A DNA stretch of 7,808 nucleotides from CAZALT01 sp964485515 (GTDB taxonomy: Bacteria; Actinomycetota; Acidimicrobiia; Acidimicrobiales; Acidimicrobilacustridaceae): NCBI GenBank assembly GCA_964485515.1, contig CAZALT010000163.1:1-7808 (forward strand), read 5' to 3'. The position numbers and the translations under genes were made by a program. Every line of letters starts with the position of its first letter. Within the stretch, counting starts at the first letter, position 1. Shown here piece after piece: positions 5,688 to 7,808 of this stretch. Under the pieces are notes generated by a model. The model was not told the DNA's origin. It worked only from the letters and a program-made list of their open reading frames with translations, and made no database searches.

Positions 5688-5930
5688 TCAGTCGCCTCGC
5701 CGTTTCGCCCACCGGCGGATGTCAGCCTCGGTGCGGGCGTCGTGGACGATCTCGAGGGTCTCCCCGGGCTGCAGCACGGTGCGGTAGACGACCGACTCCT
5801 CCTTGGGCCACGCCCACTGGACGGCGCGCAGCCCCCACACGACGATGGCCACGAGGATCCAGAGCCGGTTCCCTCGGAGCACACCATGTGTGAGAGACGT
5901 GTTGCGCAGGTAGCGCAAGAGCGGCCCCAC
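5688..5930 (-). CDS. Small one-TM membrane protein of unknown function (80 aa)
   Basis: I do not recognise this protein. It has a short basic N-terminus, one hydrophobic helix (about 22-40, NRLWILVAIVVWGLRAVQW) and a polar tail of about 40 residues with VVYRTVLQPGETLEIVHDAR, which looks like two beta strands, then a charged helix (about 68-78). The positive-inside rule does not settle the orientation, since both ends are basic. The start is GTG at 5930, only 1 nt after the stop of the previous gene, which suggests translational coupling; a later GTG (codon 17) sits immediately before the helix and is an alternative. It lies 22 bp before ttuB. Real coding is supported by the tight packing and the absence of another frame that fits. 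Confidence 0.7.
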   Translation of the reverse strand: MGPLLRYLRNTSLTHGVLRGNRLWILVAIVVWGLRAVQWAWPKEESVVYRTVLQPGETLEIVHDARTEADIRRWAKRRGD

Positions 5931-5931
5931 G

Positions 5932-6183
5932 TCAGAGTCGGCGGACTTCGACGACGGTGCGGCTGCGCTTGCCCTTGCGCTTGCCGAGCCAGAAGATCAC
6001 GACCACGGCGGTGACGACGACGGCCGCGGCGGCGATCGACGCGTAGTTCATGGCCTCCTGCTCCACCGTGTCGACTTCGCCTTGGATGCCACGGAACCGC
6101 GCCTCGAGGTCGTCACGGGTGATGCGACCGTCGGGTCCGGTGCCCTTGGTTGGATCGGGGGTCGGGGTGCGTCCGAGGTTCAC
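5932..6183 (-). CDS. Small one-TM membrane protein of unknown function (83 aa)
   Basis: I do not recognise a named family. The N-terminus is polar and Pro/Gly-rich (1-20). A charged amphipathic segment follows (about 22-45, ITRDDLEARFRGIQGEVD), then one hydrophobic helix (about 48-66, ASIAAAAVVVTAVVVIFWL) and a very basic tail (GKRKGKRSR and onward). By the positive-inside rule the tail should be cytoplasmic and the N-terminus outside. The start is GTG at 6183, overlapping the stop of the holin-like gene as GTGA (6183-6180), the same junction type as ttuB/ttuA. More upstream in-frame sequence lies entirely within the preceding gene and is not used. Its stop lies 1 nt before the next GTG. Confidence 0.75.
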   Translation of the reverse strand: MNLGRTPTPDPTKGTGPDGRITRDDLEARFRGIQGEVDTVEQEAMNYASIAAAAVVVTAVVVIFWLGKRKGKRSRTVVEVRRL

Positions 6184-6623
6184 GGGACGTCCTTCGGGCC
6201 GGTGGATGGGTCGGGGGGCGTGTCGATCGGAGCCGGGGCGTTGACCGGGGTGGTGTGGTGCGCCGGGTCGGGGTCGGTCGCCGTCGGCGCGCCGGTGTCG
6301 CTGAGGTAGGTGGCGTGCAGGCCCTTGTTTATGCGGCTCACGGCCAGCACGACGATGCCGACGAGGGCGACGAGCACGATGAAGTAGGGGACGAACGACC
6401 ACGTGTCGGCGAAGACGTCACCGGTCTGGGTTTGGAGCGCGCGCAGGGCCGACAGCGCGAGGAAGAACCCACCGAGCGACAAGAGGATCGCTCCGCCGAT
6501 CCCGAAGCCGAGATATCGGCCCAGCACCTTGAGCGGATCGACCGTCTCCTGCTTGCCGTAGGCCTTCAGCAGTGCCCAGAGGTCCTTGAGGGTCTCCGCG
6601 ATGGACGAGTTGGTGGGTCCCAT
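6180..6623 (-). CDS. Two-TM 'phage holin family'-like membrane protein (147 aa)
   Basis: It begins with a polar, helical N-terminus (about 8-35, ending KQETVDPLKVLGRYLGFG). Two hydrophobic helices follow (about 38-62 and 78-97), then a Pro/Thr/Asp-rich tail (109-147) that is probably disordered. The arrangement resembles chromosomal actinobacterial proteins labelled 'phage holin family' or 'putative actinobacterial holin-X'. The name does not imply lysis, and there are no phage genes nearby. It is the first gene of the minus-strand run and is divergent from corA. The ATG at 6623 has no good Shine-Dalgarno but lies 10 nt after an extended -10-like sequence. Function unknown; the family resemblance is recognised by eye only. 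Confidence 0.8.
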   Translation of the reverse strand: MGPTNSSIAETLKDLWALLKAYGKQETVDPLKVLGRYLGFGIGGAILLSLGGFFLALSALRALQTQTGDVFADTWSFVPYFIVLVALVGIVVLAVSRINKGLHATYLSDTGAPTATDPDPAHHTTPVNAPAPIDTPPDPSTGPKDVP

Positions 6624-6633
6624 GTCGGCCTAG

Positions 6634-6639
6634 GTCGTA
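6634..6639 (-). promoter_or_regulatory. Candidate -10 box of the minus-strand run
   Basis: The minus strand reads TG-A-TACGAC, an extended -10-like element, with 10 nt before the ATG at 6623. A short leader or nearly leaderless mRNA is implied, in line with the lack of a Shine-Dalgarno. The GATACGA core is shared with the candidate box in front of ttuB. No convincing -35. Confidence 0.3.
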
Positions 6640-6720
6640 TCACGCTTGGCCTCGCCGAGACGACCGCGCGCCTGTGACGCATGCCGACGAACCGCACACG
6701 GGGACGCTCGGTGGCACCGC

Positions 6721-6726
6721 TAACGT
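6721..6726 (+). promoter_or_regulatory. Candidate -10 box of corA (leaderless start)
   Basis: TAACGT fits TAnnnT and ends 7 nt before the GTG at 6734. That is the spacing expected if transcription starts at the GTG itself. It supports that start over the GTG at 6674. No clear -35 is seen. Confidence 0.35.
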
Positions 6727-6733
6727 CCTGTGC

Positions 6734-7705
6734 GTGATCGTCGACTGCGCGGCGTATGCGGATGGCAAGCGAGCGACCGGCACCCTCGCGCTCGACGAGG
6801 TGAGCGACCAGCTCGGCAAGGACGACCGCGCGGTCTGGATCGGGTTGCGGATGCCACGCCGCGAGGAGCTCGCCGACGTCTTCGCCACCTTCGGCATCGA
6901 CGAGCTCGACATCGACGAGGTCCTCTCGCCCCACGACCGTCCCGTGCTGACCCGCGACGAGGACATCACCGTCCTGGTCCTGCGCACGGCGCGCTACGAG
7001 CCGCGAGACGCCCGCTTCTCGCTCGGCGAGCTGTCGGTCATCATCGGTGAGCGCTTCGTCATCACCGTCCGCCACGGCAGCGCCAGTCCCCTGTCGAACC
7101 TGCGCAGCGAGCTCGAACGAGATCCGGAGCTGCTGCAGTTCGGACGGGACGCCATCGTCGCGGGGATCGTCACGCAGGTCATCGACGACTACGGGCCGGC
7201 GCTCGATGCCTTCGAGCGCGACGTGGTCGACGTCGAGTCTGCGGTGTTCGACGAGAACCGCGCGCAGCCGGTCAAGCGCATCTACGACATGAAGCGCAAC
7301 GCTCGGGAGCTGTTCGTCGCCATCGACGCCCTCCAGGCACCGCTTCTGCGCCTCGTGCACGTCAGCCGCTTCCGGTGGGACGAAGAGGTCCTCTACGAGA
7401 TGCAGGAAGCCGGCGATCAGCTCAACCGCACCGTCAAGCGCGTGCGGTCGCTCATGGACCTGCTGACCAGTGCCATCGACGCCAACCTCACCCAGGTCTC
7501 GGTGCGCCAGAACGAGGACATGCGCAAGATATCGGCATGGGTCGCCATCGCCGCGGTGCCCACCATGATCGCGGGGCTGTACGGCATGAACTTCGAGCAC
7601 ATGCCCGAGCTCGAGTGGGAGCTCGGCTACCCCGTCGCGCTGGCGTTCATCGGCATCGTGTGCACCCTGCTCTACCGGAACTTCCGCAAGTCCGGCTGGT
7701 TGTAG
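6734..7705 (+). CDS. corA: CorA-family magnesium/divalent cation transporter
   Basis: Pentameric inner-membrane channel for Mg2+ and related ions. From the GTG at 6734 it has 323 aa: an N-terminal cytoplasmic alpha/beta domain, a long helical stalk (about 150-265, rich in E/R/K), TM1 (about 266-283), the signature YGMNFEHMPEL with Gly-Met-Asn at 284-286, TM2 (about 299-314) and the basic ending RNFRKSGWL. The loop Glu/His residues after GMN fit the family's ion entrance. Start choice: reading from 6734 gives VIVDCAAYADG, the usual beginning of actinobacterial CorA proteins, and a TAnnnT box lies 7 nt upstream. A GTG at 6674 is in frame and would add 20 residues with no clear Shine-Dalgarno. 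Divergent from the holin-like gene, with no visible functional tie. Confidence 0.95.
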   Translation: MIVDCAAYADGKRATGTLALDEVSDQLGKDDRAVWIGLRMPRREELADVFATFGIDELDIDEVLSPHDRPVLTRDEDITVLVLRTARYEPRDARFSLGELSVIIGERFVITVRHGSASPLSNLRSELERDPELLQFGRDAIVAGIVTQVIDDYGPALDAFERDVVDVESAVFDENRAQPVKRIYDMKRNARELFVAIDALQAPLLRLVHVSRFRWDEEVLYEMQEAGDQLNRTVKRVRSLMDLLTSAIDANLTQVSVRQNEDMRKISAWVAIAAVPTMIAGLYGMNFEHMPELEWELGYPVALAFIGIVCTLLYRNFRKSGWL

Positions 7706-7707
7706 GC

Positions 7708-7788
7708 GCGCCGAGCTGCGGCGCTCCGTGTCGTGAGGACGGCGGGCGATCTCAGCCTCGATCCACCGATCGGCAGCAGGGGTGCTGC
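7708..7788 (+). terminator. Possible corA terminator region with two hairpins
   Basis: Just after the corA stop, GCGCC-(7 nt)-GGCGC forms a 5-bp stem (7708-7724). Further on, GCAGCA-GGGG-TGCTGC forms a perfect 6-bp stem with a tetraloop (7773-7788). Neither is followed by a U-run, so termination is only suggested. The final 103 bases hold no gene that I can support. Confidence 0.35.
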
Positions 7789-7808
7789 GGTGGTGTCATG
7801 TGTGGTTA

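Noticed and set aside
6180..6623. Prophage or lysis cassette suggested by the holin-like protein
   Set aside because: No endolysin, structural, integrase or attachment sequences are present; proteins of this type occur as ordinary chromosomal genes in Actinobacteria.
6674..6733. A 20-residue N-terminal extension of CorA from GTG 6674
   Set aside because: It has no good Shine-Dalgarno and does not match the usual family start; GTG 6734 has a TAnnnT box 7 nt upstream. It is not fully excluded.
6566..7600. A 344-codon minus-strand frame opposite corA
   Set aside because: CorA with its GMN signature is clearly the coding strand here.

Overview
This 7.8-kb, GC-rich window (roughly two-thirds G+C by eye) looks like the chromosome of an actinobacterium, most likely a deep-branching one such as an Acidimicrobiia relative. 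The main evidence is a proteasomal ATPase of the ARC/Mpa family. A TrmI-type tRNA methyltransferase, a MarP-like CvpA/serine protease fusion and an actinobacterial-type CorA agree with this. The taxonomic call is inference. I see no prophage, insertion sequence, CRISPR array, rRNA or tRNA. Several very long reading frames lie antisense to the real genes; they are GC-codon shadows.

Layout. (1) 1-1763, minus: arc/mpa, the AAA+ unfoldase that feeds pupylated proteins to the 20S proteasome; its last residues run off the left edge. (2) 1764-2123: a 360-bp divergent intergenic region with a candidate promoter on each strand, a 12-bp tandem repeat, an 18-bp near-perfect palindrome and a strong hairpin in the presumed ferredoxin leader. 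(3) 2124-2360, plus: a 78-aa single-cluster ferredoxin. (4) 2361-2483: a convergent gap with about three copies of a 20-21-bp tandem repeat and a hairpin that may terminate both strands. (5) 2484-6623, minus: a compact run of seven genes, transcribed from right to left. They are a holin-like two-TM protein, two tiny one-TM proteins, ttuB-like (ubiquitin-fold sulfur carrier), ttuA-like (tRNA thiolase), trmI (tRNA m1A58 methyltransferase) and a marP-like membrane serine protease. Junctions include two 4-bp GTGA overlaps and a 1-bp gap, so at least parts are translationally coupled. (6) 6734-7705, plus: CorA-family divalent-cation transporter, divergent from the run. (7) 7706-7808: a non-coding tail with a possible terminator.

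How the genes may work together. The clearest functional unit is ttuB-ttuA-trmI. TtuB carries sulfur as a C-terminal thiocarboxylate, TtuA uses it to 2-thiolate tRNA, and TrmI makes m1A58 in the same T-loop that TtuA modifies at U54 in Thermus. The order suggests a T-loop modification module in what may be a mesophile. The predicted TtuB has two residues (Ala-Val) after its Gly-Gly, so it may need trimming or use another chemistry. The window thus brings a ubiquitin-fold carrier within 4 kb of the ATPase for a second, unrelated protein-tagging system (Pup-proteasome). I see no direct link between the two. The three small membrane proteins upstream of ttuB have no function I can name.
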